Assembly: GCA_035942915.1 (NCBI GenBank) | Contig: DASZCR010000296.1 | Coordinates: 1 to 16,348, forward strand | From: DASZCR01 sp035942915 | Lineage (GTDB): Bacteria; Acidobacteriota; Blastocatellia; Pyrinomonadales; Pyrinomonadaceae | Reading direction: 5' to 3' | Length of the DNA: 16,348 nucleotides | Part shown: piece by piece, positions 1-7,870 of the stretch | Layout of the letters: each line of letters begins with the position of its first letter | Position numbering within the stretch: the stretch's first letter is position 1 | Notes under the pieces: generated by a model | The model's input: only the letters and a program-made list of their open reading frames with translations | The model's database searches: none | Told to the model about the DNA's origin: nothing | Position numbers and translations under genes: made by a program

Positions 1-54
1 GGAGAGAGAAGTTTCGCGCCGGAGACCGCAGGGACGCACAGACGAGGAGAGGCT

Positions 55-2601
55 TTACTTAGCGGCCTTCTGTTCGTTGGCGCGTGTGCGTGGCGGCGCG
101 TTCTTCACGTACTTATCGAACCACGCAATCATTTCGTAGAGCGTGTGCTCGGTCGATTCGCGCGCCTCGTAGGAGTGCGATTCGAGCGGGAGAGTGACGA
201 GACGCACCGTGCCGCCGTTGCCGCGCACGGCCTGATACATCCGCTCGGACTGTATCGGGAACGTGCCGGAGTTGTTGTCGGCCTCGCCGTGAATCATCAG
301 CAGCGGCTCGTTAATCTTGTTGGCGTAGATGAAGGGCGAGACCTTCATGTAGAGGTCGGGCGCTTCCCACAGCGTCCCCCGCTCGCTCTAGAAGCCGAAG
401 GGCGTGAGCGTGCGGTTGTAAGCGCCGCTGCGGGCAATGCCTGCGCGGAAGAGGTCTGAGTGCGCCAGCAGGTTGGCCGTCATGAACGCGCCGTAGGAGT
501 GGCCGCCGACGCCGACGCGCTCCGGGTCTGTGACGCCCATCTCGGTGGCCTTCTCAATCGCTGCGCGGGCGCTCGACACAATCTGTTCGACGAAGGTGTT
601 GTTGACCGTCTCAGGATTGCCGACGATGGGCATCGTCGTGTTGTCGAGAACGACGTAGCCGTTGAGCAGGAAGAAGAGGTGCGAGATGCCGCCGATGGTC
701 GTGAAGCGTTGCGTCGAGCCGACGACCTGACCGGCCGTGTCCTGGTCTGTGAATTCCAGCGGATAAGCCCAGACGACCGTCGGCAGACGCGTCCCTTCCT
801 TGTAGCCGGGCGGCAGGTAGAGCGTAAAGGAGCACTGCACGCCGTCGGCGCGTTTGTAGGTGACGAGTTGCTTGCGGATGCCGCGCAGTTGCGGCGTCGG
901 GTCTGGGAAATTGGTGAGCGCGCGTGTCGCAGAGGCGGCCACGCCCGCGCCGTTCGTGCCGCCGCTTGAGTCGAGCGTGCGGACGAAATAGTTCGACGGG
1001 TCGGTCGGCGACTCACGACGCGTGATGAACTGTCGCGCGTCGTCCGTGAGCAGGGCGACGAAGGTCTCGTAGTTCTGCGCGTCGCTGCGGAAGAGCCGTT
1101 CGGACTTGAGCGTCTTCATGTTGAAGCGGTCGAGGAAGGGGCGGTCGCCTTCGGGCGACGAGCCGAGTCCCGACAGGTAGATGTAGTCGCCGTGCTGCAA
1201 GACGGCGCGCTGGCCGTTCGGCAGCGTCCGTTCGACGGCCGTGCCCGGATTGTTATAACGGTCGTTGACGTTGAGCGCCCAGATGACGCGCGGCGCTTGC
1301 TGAAGGTCGTCGGCGTTGAGAATGAAGGTGCGCCGGAAACGCTTGTCGCGGTCGAAGTCGTTGATGAGGAGCAGCCCGTCGCGCTCGCCCCATTGCGCGC
1401 CCGTGTAGCGGTGCTCGGTCTTGAACACTTCGACCGGCGTGCCCGTAAACGGCGACTTCAACATCACGATGCGGTCGCGCGCCGGAACTTTTTTGCGTGG
1501 GTCGCCTTCGTCGAGCGCCTCTGCCCAGAGCAGCGTCGCCGGTTCGGTCGGCCGCCACTCGTAAGCGCGCGGCCCCGTCGGGACGCCTTCAATCGGCACG
1601 CGGTCGGCGAGAGGCAGACTCGCCACCTTGTAGACGACTTTCGCGTTCGTATCCCAGACCTCGATATCCTTCGGGAAACTGGACATCGTGTAGAGGTAGG
1701 AGAACGGGCGGTGGATACGCGAGACGAGGATGTGGCGGCCATCGGGCGACGGGTCAACGCGCTCGAAGATGGCCGGTTGCCCGAAGGTCGTCACCTTGCC
1801 GTTCGTCGTATCGACGCGCGCCAGTTGCGCCGTCGCGTAATACTCGAAGATGTTTTCGTCGTGCGGCGTCCGCAGCAAATCCTGATAGGTGCGGACGGGG
1901 CCGGGTCGTCCCGCGCTCTCCTGCGTGTTCGGCTCCTGCGGCACGTCGGACGCTGCGGGCACGGGCGCGCGGTTGGGCGGAACGAGTTGCACGAGCAGAG
2001 TCCGGTTGTCTGGCATCCACTGGACGGGCATGCTGTTGACGGCGTTGATGCGCGCGCCCTTAATCAAGCGCGCTTTGCCGCTGGCCGTCTCGCCCACCCA
2101 CAACTCGATACCGTTGGCCGTCGTGTTGGTGAAAGCGAAGTGGCGTCCGTCGGCGCTCCATTGCGGGAGACCCAGTTTGGCGCCCTCCGGCATCTTCACT
2201 TCGGTCTCCGCGCCGTCGGCTATCTTCTTGAGCGTGAACTTGACGAAATAGTTGGCGCGGTGTCGCCCGTTCGTGTGCGGATTGATGCGCAGCCCCGCCA
2301 GACGAAGCATCGGCTGCGCCAGTTCGGAAATCGGCGGATAGCGTACGCCCTGCGCGAGCAGCATGTAATCTCTCGCCGGGCTAATCGACGCCGTCGGCAC
2401 GACCGGCGCGTTGAGCACATCGACCACATCCTTCGGCGGCTTCTGATAGCCCTTCTGCGCCGTGACGCTCGCACCGGCCGGCAGCAGGCAGACGCACAGG
2501 ACAAGCAGGCGACGGACTAACAGAGCGCCTCGCGTCTGAAGCCGTCTCTTCATTGGCAAGTGACGGTCGGCCGTCAACTCGGTCTTAATCTTAGAACTCA
2601 T
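55..2601 (-). pseudogene. S9D prolyl-oligopeptidase family (glutamyl endopeptidase-like) serine peptidase, interrupted by one in-frame amber codon
   Basis: This is an exported serine peptidase of family S9. The N-terminal part (KPPKDVVDVLNAP, then SELAQPMLRLAGLRINP) matches the S9D glutamyl-endopeptidase-like group: a beta-propeller followed by an alpha/beta hydrolase domain. The start at 2601 is chosen because GGAGGG lies 7 nt upstream; a signal peptide ending near SVTAQ follows. Numbering from there, the nucleophile is Ser702 in GHSYG, the Asp is Asp775 in HGEADNN, and the His is His809 in ESHSY. Codon 738 (388-390) is TAG. The same frame continues without any shift through SERGTLWEAPDLY to a TAA at 55-57, giving 848 positions, a normal S9D length. 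Relatives as I recall them have Gln here (GFQSER), so a single CAG-to-TAG change explains it. As read, the product stops after 737 residues and lacks two triad residues. Alternatives are a sequencing error or readthrough. Confidence 0.88.
388..390 (-). other. In-frame TAG interrupting the S9D peptidase catalytic domain
   Basis: The minus strand reads GGC TTC TAG AGC GAG CGG, that is Gly-Phe-stop-Ser-Glu-Arg. The reading frame and homology are unbroken on both sides. At least four other genes here end in TAG (the kinase-like protein, the NTF2-like protein, the first beta-lactamase-fold protein and the AraC regulator), so TAG acts as a normal stop in this genome. That argues against general recoding. 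Confidence 0.9.
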
Positions 2602-2766
2602 CACACATCCCTCCACGACTTTCAAATGATTCCCCGACACTTGAAGACAGCCGCCGACTTCGCCTGTCTCCGCTCGAACGCGCGCACCGCGACGGAAGCA
2701 GAGACCTCCGAGACGCCTGACCGGCTGACGAGCAGACGGCCATCGACAACTGATGTTTCTGTTAAC

Positions 2767-2782
2767 GCACAAGGTCTTGTGC
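2767..2782. promoter_or_regulatory. Perfect 7+2+7 dyad upstream of the S9D peptidase gene, possible operator
   Basis: GCACAAG and CTTGTGC flank a 2-nt centre (GT), with the palindrome GTTAAC directly adjacent at 2761-2766. The dyad sits about 165 nt upstream of the peptidase start, where a promoter would be expected. Short perfect dyads of this kind are typical of dimeric repressor sites, but no family-specific consensus is recognised. A 2-nt loop is too tight for a good RNA hairpin, which favours a DNA site. Confidence 0.35.
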
Positions 2783-2824
2783 AGTTTGTTGATGAGTCCG
2801 AACTTTAACACAGGGCGGCGCGCA

Positions 2825-2879
2825 AATCGACACCGCCGCGACGCGCTCGTTTGATGCGCGCGTCGCGGCGGTGTCGATT
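2825..2879 (-). terminator. Perfect 22-bp hairpin, probable transcription terminator of the kinase-like gene
   Basis: Arms 2825-2846 and 2858-2879 are perfectly complementary over 22 bp, with an 11-nt loop. The hairpin lies 34 nt beyond the stop of the upstream minus-strand gene and before the peptidase gene. No T-tract follows on the minus strand, so it may instead act as a 3'-end stabiliser or a Rho-assisted terminator. The rest of the 312-nt gap (2602-2913) holds only the dyad at 2767-2782; no gene is seen there. Confidence 0.6.
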
Positions 2880-2913
2880 ATGCGCAGATGACGGCGTGCG
2901 AGCCGTCCTGTCA

Positions 2914-3891
2914 CTAGAGATTGCTCAACTGGCTGATGCGTGCGCGCAGGGCTTCCGTCAGCGTCCGCACGTCTTCCGCGCCGTAGTTGGCCGCGCGGAA
3001 GGCGTTCTGTATCTGCTGCTCGGTGAGCTTCGAGAGCAAGCCTCCTATCCACTTCGCATCTTCGACCGAGATATTCTCCATCAAGCCCGTGTTCTTGCCG
3101 TCGTAGCTGAAGCGGACTCTGCCGCCTTCGACGCGCTCGACGAATTCCGACTTCGCATAGTCCTTCGGCTCGTTGCGATTGTGCGTGATGAAGTTGCCGG
3201 TCTTACCGAAGGTCGCGCCGAGGTCGCTGATGATGTAGCGCAGTTCCGGTTCTCCGCCTTCGCCCGAAGCGACGTGGAGGATTTTGTTGTTCGAGTCTTT
3301 GAGGTCCCAGTTGTTGAGCAGCGCCATCAACACGATGAGTCCTTTGAACTCTCTCGTCTCCTTAAACGGATTGTCCGCCCAACTCCATTCGACGAGCCGC
3401 TTCACGTCGTCGGGACGCGCCTCGAACCTGACGTTGGCGAAGCCTTCGCCGTCGCAGCGCGCGACCTCTTTCTTCGGCGCGGGCGCGCCCTTAATCTGGA
3501 CGCACGGCGCGAGATAAGGAATCTCCGTCATGTAGCCGACCGCCCAGACCAGACGCGTGGCGACGGTTTCGGGCTGCGCCTCCTTGCCGAGTTTCGCCAC
3601 CCAGATGCGACCCGCGCCGTCGCGGACGCGAAACTTCGGCGAGTAGCCGCCCGTCTCTTCCTCAAGAAAGGTGACGCTTGAGAGGTCTGGTTTCATCGAG
3701 TCGCCGCCGGGGCCATGTAGCATGTCGCGCGCGGAGACATCGCCGGGGTCGCGCCAGAGGACGGGCGTTCCCTTCGGCATCTCTTCCTTCTTTTTCTTCT
3801 CGTCCTGCAAGGCGAGCGCCCCGTGCGAGAGACTCAGAACGCAGGCTAAGGCTAACAGCATTGACCTTTGAACTCTTTTTCGTAGCGGCAT
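2914..3891 (-). CDS. Secreted protein-kinase-like (HipA/CotH/PI-kinase type fold) hypothetical protein
   Basis: This is a 325-residue protein with a cleavable signal peptide (about residues 1-28, ending HGALA), so it should act outside the cytoplasm. After a Lys/Glu-rich linker it shows three kinase-like signatures in the expected order: WVAKLG with Lys100 as the putative ATP-binding lysine, NNWDLKDSNN (193-202) with Asp196 and Asn201/202 resembling the catalytic loop of HipA, CotH and PI-kinase folds, and IISDLG (220-225) with Asp223 as the metal-binding DxG position. Similar proteins with NNWDLKDxNN are, from memory, annotated as hypothetical in acidobacteria. The start is supported by AGAGG 7 nt upstream. 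It is read alone, between a hairpin downstream and a 206-nt gap upstream. Kinase function is inferred from motifs only. A pseudokinase is possible. The stop codon is TAG. Confidence 0.75.
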   Translation of the reverse strand: MPLRKRVQRSMLLALACVLSLSHGALALQDEKKKKEEMPKGTPVLWRDPGDVSARDMLHGPGGDSMKPDLSSVTFLEEETGGYSPKFRVRDGAGRIWVAKLGKEAQPETVATRLVWAVGYMTEIPYLAPCVQIKGAPAPKKEVARCDGEGFANVRFEARPDDVKRLVEWSWADNPFKETREFKGLIVLMALLNNWDLKDSNNKILHVASGEGGEPELRYIISDLGATFGKTGNFITHNRNEPKDYAKSEFVERVEGGRVRFSYDGKNTGLMENISVEDAKWIGGLLSKLTEQQIQNAFRAANYGAEDVRTLTEALRARISQLSNL

Positions 3892-3968
3892 GGCTTCACC
3901 TCTGAGCTTAGTCTTTTAGGATGGTTAGACTGCTATCTGACCGTCGAACAGTACGGCACGCGTGCGCG

Positions 3969-4008
3969 CCGCCGCCGATTTCGTAGTGGTTCAGTACATC
4001 GGCGGTGG
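3969..4008 (-). terminator. Inverted repeat between the amidohydrolase and kinase-like genes, weak terminator candidate
   Basis: Arms 3969-3979 and 3998-4008 form an 11-bp stem (CCGCCGAT/ATCGGCGG plus three more pairs, one of them G-U) around an 18-nt loop. It lies about 90 nt past the amidohydrolase stop. There is no T-tract, so the call is weak. The remainder of the 206-nt gap 3892-4097 shows no gene. Confidence 0.3.
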
Positions 4009-4097
4009 GGATACAGGGCTGGTGAGCGATTTTCGTGCCGGACGGTTCGGAAGGGTTGAGGTGTTCGACTGTTTCTGAGAGGTTCACGGCGCGCCCG

Positions 4098-5459
4098 TCA
4101 GCGCGCAGTGTTCTTGTAAACGAAGCCATCTTTCATCACGAAGGTCGTCTGTTCCATCTGACGAATGTCGCGCAGCGGGTCGCCTCGGACGGCAACGATG
4201 TCGGCGATTTTGCCCGCTTCGAGCGTGCCGAGATTCTTCTCCCAACCGAGCAGCCGCGCCGCGTTGAGCGTGCCCGCGACAATCGCATCCATCGGTCGCA
4301 TCCCGCCCCACTCGACGAGCAGCGTGAACTCGCGCGCGTTCGTCCCGTGAGGGATGACACCGGCATCCGTGCCGAGGGCTATCGTCACGCGGTTGGCGAC
4401 CGCCAACCTGATTCCGTTGCGCATGGCGGCGGCGGCGGCGAGCGCCTTCTCGGCGCGCAGCCCCTTGAGCACGCCGCTCTTGGCGAGCCGTTCGACGGCC
4501 TCACCGGCCATCAGCGTCGGCACAAGGAAGGTTCCGCGCTGCGCCATCATCCGCGCGCCCTCTGCGTCGAGGAACGACCCGTGCTCGATTGAACTCACAC
4601 CGGCGCGCGTGGCTATCTTGATGCCCTCCGTGCCGTGTGCGTGTGCGGCTACCTTCCGCTCAAGTTTCGACGCCTCATCGACGAGCGCCTTCATCTCCTC
4701 ATAGCTGTACTGCGTGACGCCGACGGCATCACCTTCGGAGAGCACCCCGCCCGTCGCGCAGGTCTTAATCACGTCGGCGCCGTACTTGACCTGATAACGC
4801 ACGGCCGCGCGAATCTGGTCAGGCCCGTCGGCGATGCCTTCGCGGATGGAGGCTTCGAGCAGGCCGGGCTTGTAGGCGTTCTCGTCGCAGTGGCCGCCCG
4901 TGATGCCGAGCGAATGACCGGCCGTCTGCATGCGCGGCCCTTCGACCCATCCTTCGTTGATGGCTTTGCGCAAGGCGACATCATCGAACGCGCCGTGCGC
5001 GCCGACGTTGCGAATCGAGGTGAAACCCGACAGCAGAGTCTTCTGCGCGTTGGCGACGCCGAGGATAGCGCCGAAAGAGTTGTAATCCTTGACGGGCGCG
5101 TCGTCGGCCTCCGGGTCGCCGAGCACGCGCCCGATGATGTGCGTGTGCGCGTCAATCAAACCGGGCAGCAGGGTCGCGTCGCCGAGGTCGATGACCTGCG
5201 CCCCGGCGGGCGTCCTCACGCTGGCTGCCGAACCGACGGCCGTGATTCTGTCGTCCGTGATGACGACCGCCGCGTTGGCGATTGGCGCGCGGCCGGTTCC
5301 GTCGATGAGCCGCGCCGCGCGCAGCACGACGACTCCTCTGCCTTTGCGCGGTTGCGGCCGGTACGGCGACGGCTGCCCCGCACCCTCCTGCGCGCGGAGC
5401 GGCGACGCGATGATGCTCAACCAGAGAAGCGATGCGACGAGCGCCTTGCGTTTGCTCAT
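4098..5459 (-). CDS. Exported metal-dependent amidohydrolase (imidazolonepropionase-like / Xaa-dipeptidase type)
   Basis: This is a 453-residue amidohydrolase-superfamily protein with an N-terminal signal peptide (about residues 1-23, ending PLRAQ), so it is probably periplasmic. Metal-centre residues are in order: DAHTH (His105, His107), the likely carboxylated Lys232 in VIKTCATGG, AHAHG (His273, His275), the EHGS motif (His293) and TDAG with Asp365. The KTCATGG and IEHGS motifs are typical of the group whose characterised members are Xaa-Arg or Xaa-Pro type dipeptidases, so peptide hydrolysis is the best guess for substrate; that step is inference. AAGGAG 6 nt upstream fixes the start. It lies 25 nt downstream of the NTF2-like gene and is probably co-transcribed with it. 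No catalytic residue appears to be missing. Confidence 0.9.
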   Translation of the reverse strand: MSKRKALVASLLWLSIIASPLRAQEGAGQPSPYRPQPRKGRGVVVLRAARLIDGTGRAPIANAAVVITDDRITAVGSAASVRTPAGAQVIDLGDATLLPGLIDAHTHIIGRVLGDPEADDAPVKDYNSFGAILGVANAQKTLLSGFTSIRNVGAHGAFDDVALRKAINEGWVEGPRMQTAGHSLGITGGHCDENAYKPGLLEASIREGIADGPDQIRAAVRYQVKYGADVIKTCATGGVLSEGDAVGVTQYSYEEMKALVDEASKLERKVAAHAHGTEGIKIATRAGVSSIEHGSFLDAEGARMMAQRGTFLVPTLMAGEAVERLAKSGVLKGLRAEKALAAAAAMRNGIRLAVANRVTIALGTDAGVIPHGTNAREFTLLVEWGGMRPMDAIVAGTLNAARLLGWEKNLGTLEAGKIADIVAVRGDPLRDIRQMEQTTFVMKDGFVYKNTAR

Positions 5460-5484
5460 AAAGACTCCTTGATGAACCGTCGGG

Positions 5485-6003
5485 CTAAGGGCGCGGCTGG
5501 CTTTGCGGCGGCACCCCGCCCTGCGGCTGGACGGGCGTGTTCTGGAAGGCGGCGATGCTCCACTTGCCGCCCTCTTTCGTCATCACCATCGTATTGATGG
5601 CGTGTCCCTTCCTCGCCTCGCCGCCGACGTTGTACTCAAGATTCCATTCGATATGCGCGACGGCCACATCCGGGCGGATGAAGCGCACGCTCTTGACGGT
5701 CGCCGCGTTGCGGCTGTCCTTGTAGATGGTCGAGAAGATTTGCATGTGTCCCTTCTCGATGGCGTCGCGGCCTTTGATGTAAAGCCCGTTGACGACGACG
5801 TAATCGGCGTCTGCGGTAAAGGGTGCGGCAAACGCTTTCCCGTCGTGTGTGTTCCAGGCGTCCTGCACGCTCTGCACGATGGCGCGGATGGCCGCCTCGT
5901 CCTGAGTCGTCTCTTTGCCGTCGGACTTCGTGGCGGTCGTCTGACTGTAGGCGACGGCAGACAGAGCGAGAGTAAGCAGGAAAGTGGCTGCGATGCGATT
6001 CAT
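5485..6003 (-). CDS. Exported NTF2-like DUF4440 / SgcJ-EcaC family protein
   Basis: This is a 172-residue protein with a signal peptide (MNRIAATFLLTLALSAVAYS, then Q21) and one NTF2-like domain at about residues 35-160. Family features visible are the helix with IVQSVQDAWNTHDGKAFAAPFTADADYVVVNG, then IKGRDAIEKGH, and the C-terminal strand pair ending GGKWSIAAFQNTPV. This pattern is that of the SgcJ/EcaC (DUF4440, SnoaL-like) group. Members are small-molecule binders or enzymes, but the activity is usually unknown. A Pro/Gln-rich tail ends the protein. AGGAG lies 8 nt before the start. It is the first gene of a probable operon with the amidohydrolase. The stop codon is TAG. Confidence 0.88.
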   Translation of the reverse strand: MNRIAATFLLTLALSAVAYSQTTATKSDGKETTQDEAAIRAIVQSVQDAWNTHDGKAFAAPFTADADYVVVNGLYIKGRDAIEKGHMQIFSTIYKDSRNAATVKSVRFIRPDVAVAHIEWNLEYNVGGEARKGHAINTMVMTKEGGKWSIAAFQNTPVQPQGGVPPQSQPRP

Positions 6004-6043
6004 GGGGCAGGCTCCTGAAAGCGTTGATTAGGCGAGCGAGCTA

Positions 6044-6072
6044 GTTCTATTACAGGTCTGGCGACGAGTCAA
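6044..6072 (-). promoter_or_regulatory. Candidate sigma70-type promoter for the NTF2-like / amidohydrolase unit
   Basis: On the minus strand a -35 TTGACT (6072-6067) is followed by a 17-nt spacer and a -10 TAGAAC (6049-6044). It is 41 nt upstream of the start codon, leaving room for a short leader with the AGGAG site. The -35 matches consensus at 5 of 6 positions; the -10 is weak at 4 of 6. Confidence 0.4.
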
Positions 6073-6118
6073 ATATTTGGCCGCCCTTGCTTTCTCGGCC
6101 GCGCGCCGTAAATCGGAC

Positions 6119-6147
6119 TTGACTAAGGTAGCGGACGCACGTAGTAT
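6119..6147 (+). promoter_or_regulatory. Candidate sigma70-type promoter for the DUF11 surface protein gene
   Basis: TTGACT (6119-6124), an exact 17-nt spacer and TAGTAT (6142-6147) read toward the DUF11 gene. They predict a start near 6154 and a leader of about 130 nt. Together with the leftward promoter at 6044-6072 this gives a back-to-back divergent promoter region in the 279-nt gap 6004-6282. No gene lies in that gap. Confidence 0.45.
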
Positions 6148-6282
6148 CCCCTCCGCCTTCCAAGAGGTTTGGACGCCTGTTCACGACTCCTCGGCTCGCC
6201 GAGACGCCCGCAAGGTGACTGCACATGTTTGGTTCACATCAACGACAACCCTTCCGTCAATGAGGACAAGTGGAGATACCCT

Positions 6283-7200
6283 ATGAAGAACTACCGTCAT
6301 AATCAACCGTCCGCCCGCCCGCATGGCGGTCAAAAGAGATTGGTGCGTTACACGGCCGCAGCGTTCCTCGCAGTTGCATCCGTCGCCCTCTGGCCGGGTC
6401 TGCTGGAGCGGGTCGGGTTAGGCGGCGTGAGCCGTGCCTTTGACCTCAGCAACGAGAAGGTCACCGTCTTCGCGGGCGACTGTCGAACCCCGCAGACGAC
6501 CTTCTATCTAGGCGACACGGTCTGCGTCCTCGTCAGCGACTCGGCGCTTCCCGATAACGGCGCGGTCTATCGCCGTCTGCAATGGGCTGCCCCCGACATC
6601 TCCGAAGGTCAACGCACGGACATCATGACCGACCAGCAATACGAGCGATTCGCCATCCCGACTTCGGGGCCGCTCGCACAGGTCGGCAAGTGGACTGTGC
6701 AGACCATCGACGTGAGCGCCAACGGTTACGCCGTTGCCAACTTCACTGTCCGCAGCCCTTCCTTCGCTTACGTCGATTTCGTCATCAGGAGAGACGGCCC
6801 CCCAAGCGTCGTTCCCGGAGATTACCTCGAATACACCATCACGGTGAGCAACAACGGGCCGGAATACGCCAAGGATGTCAACTTCGTTGACTACATGCCG
6901 ACCAACACCACTTTCGCCGCGCTGAAACAGTTGTCGGGGATTCCCTTCAGATGCTCGACGCCGGAGCGCGGCACGGTCGGGAAAACGGTCTGCACCGGTT
7001 TCGAGATGCGCCCCGAAGACAGCGCCACCTTCGTCGTCTACTACTACGTTGACCCGAACACGCGAGAGGGCACGGTCTTCTCTAGCTCGAACGAAGTCTG
7101 GGGCGCGAACCCTGAGTTGAATAAGCGCGACAACTTCTGCGAGTCAGAGAGCACGGCCATGTATCCCGTGAAGGAGATTGACCCGGAGCCGGAGCCGTAA
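6283..7200 (+). CDS. DUF11-domain cell-surface or exported protein
   Basis: This is a 305-residue protein with a hydrophobic N-terminal export or anchor segment at about residues 22-42, preceded by a basic, His-rich stretch. A single DUF11 (conserved repeat) domain at about 163-292 is recognised by YVDFVIRRDGPPSVVPGDYLEYTITVSNNGP and VNFVDYMPTNTTF. Such Ig-like modules are common in bacterial surface proteins. The middle part (55-160) has no recognised domain. Cys67/Cys81 and Cys224/Cys237 could form disulfides. The tail ends in acidic-proline EIDPEPEP. The start at 6283 is chosen because GGAG lies 7 nt upstream and the hydrophobic segment follows; an upstream in-frame TTG at 6169 is less likely. 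It is a single-gene unit with its own promoter and a terminator downstream. Function beyond surface structure is unknown. Confidence 0.82.
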   Translation: MKNYRHNQPSARPHGGQKRLVRYTAAAFLAVASVALWPGLLERVGLGGVSRAFDLSNEKVTVFAGDCRTPQTTFYLGDTVCVLVSDSALPDNGAVYRRLQWAAPDISEGQRTDIMTDQQYERFAIPTSGPLAQVGKWTVQTIDVSANGYAVANFTVRSPSFAYVDFVIRRDGPPSVVPGDYLEYTITVSNNGPEYAKDVNFVDYMPTNTTFAALKQLSGIPFRCSTPERGTVGKTVCTGFEMRPEDSATFVVYYYVDPNTREGTVFSSSNEVWGANPELNKRDNFCESESTAMYPVKEIDPEPEP

Positions 7201-7261
7201 TCACACATCATCCGGGGCGTTGAGCCTTTCAAAGACCTGACCCCTCCGAAGGCGTTCTAAA

Positions 7262-7311
7262 CGAGGCCGACACCGGCCGAGCATACATGCTCATCTCCGG
7301 TGTCGGCCTCG
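7262..7311. terminator. Nested perfect hairpin, bidirectional terminator between convergent genes
   Basis: CGAGGCCGACACCGG (7262-7276) pairs with CCGGTGTCGGCCTCG (7297-7311), a perfect 15-bp stem. Its 20-nt loop contains a second palindrome (GAGCAT/ATGCTC, 7279-7292). It lies 61 nt past the DUF11 stop and 55 nt past the DUF4242 stop, so it can serve both strands. The downstream CTCTCTA run is only mildly T-rich. Confidence 0.7.
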
Positions 7312-7366
7312 CTCTCTAGCCGGACGCGTCAATGAGCAGCCCGCCCGCACCTCTCTCCGTCGCCGC

Positions 7367-7645
7367 TTACTTGCCTTCCGCCGTCGTCGGGTCAATCGTC
7401 GACCTGACCTCGGAAATCCGATTCGCAGGGAAGCCTCCGAGCTGCGCGTGCTCTCGCACCATCTCCTCGTTCGGCGCGATATAGACGCAGTAGACCTTCT
7501 CATCCGTCACATAGCTCTGCACCCACTGTATCTGCGGCCCCATGCCGCCGAGCACGGAGCAGGACTTCTGCGAGATGGCCTGCAACTCCTGCGCAGACAA
7601 CTTACCGGCATCTGGAATTTCTCTCTCGATAACATATTTAGGCAT
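7367..7645 (-). CDS. DUF4242 (SCO4226-like, ferredoxin-like fold) small protein
   Basis: This is a 92-residue protein without a signal peptide. The whole length fits DUF4242: MPKYVIEREIPDAGKLSAQELQ at the start, then IQWVQSYVTDEKVYCVYIAPNEEMVREHAQLGGFPANRISEV near the end. The characterised member SCO4226 of Streptomyces is a nickel-binding alpha/beta barrel; whether this protein binds metal is not shown by the sequence. The start at 7645 is set by the conserved N-terminus and by AAAGGA 8 nt upstream. The further 32 codons that remain open upstream are not conserved. It is monocistronic, with a promoter at 7688-7716 and the terminator at 7262-7311 downstream. Confidence 0.88.
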   Translation of the reverse strand: MPKYVIEREIPDAGKLSAQELQAISQKSCSVLGGMGPQIQWVQSYVTDEKVYCVYIAPNEEMVREHAQLGGFPANRISEVRSTIDPTTAEGK

Positions 7646-7687
7646 CTTCCGTATCCTTTCGAGCTTCGAGCTAAAAAGCAGCAATAG

Positions 7688-7716
7688 CTTGTACGCACAA
7701 TCAACTGCACGGTCAA
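7688..7716 (-). promoter_or_regulatory. Candidate sigma70-type promoter for the DUF4242 gene
   Basis: On the minus strand TTGACC (7716-7711), a 17-nt spacer and TACAAG (7693-7688) lie 43 nt before the start codon and predict a short leader of about 35 nt. Matches to consensus are 5 of 6 and 4 of 6. The rest of the 225-nt divergent gap 7646-7870 shows no gene. A rightward promoter for the hydrolase must lie there, but I see no convincing one. Confidence 0.4.
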
Positions 7717-7870
7717 GAATCTGTCGCGCGTCGCCCAACAACTGATGCCTACCGACATTCGGAGAGCATGTCTGTCATGATTCCGCCCGATGCTGTAAAT
7801 TGTCTGCGGCCGCACGGCGCGCCCGACCCATCCCGTGCGAGTCGTCATCATCGAGACGTGAGGAAATAAG

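Noticed and set aside
388..390. Genome-wide recoding of TAG as an amino acid
   Set aside because: Four other genes in the window terminate at TAG where their families normally end.
1192..2520. Long plus-strand open frame (442 codons) antisense to the S9D peptidase gene
   Set aside because: It lies wholly inside the peptidase gene, has Arg/Val-rich composition with no domain or signal, and is a by-product of GC-rich codon use on the other strand.
2602..2811. 70-codon N-terminal extension of the S9D peptidase
   Set aside because: The extension is Arg/Cys-rich and not signal-like, while GGAGGG sits ideally before the ATG at 2601.
2851..3681. Plus-strand open frame (276 codons) opposite the kinase-like gene
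   Set aside because: No family features. The minus-strand product has a signal peptide, a ribosome site and ordered kinase-like motifs.
4089..4106. GCGCGC inverted repeat overlapping the amidohydrolase stop as a terminator
   Set aside because: A six-pair CG repeat is common by chance at this GC content, it overlaps coding sequence and no T-tract follows.
4635..5597. Plus-strand open frame (320 codons) opposite the amidohydrolase gene
   Set aside because: It spans the end of one minus-strand gene and most of another, and its translation has no recognisable domain.
7230..7255. Short similarity between 7238-7252 and 13925-13939 (CTGACCCCTC core) as a repeat
   Set aside because: Only about ten bases match, and the second copy is inside the VOC coding sequence, so chance is sufficient.
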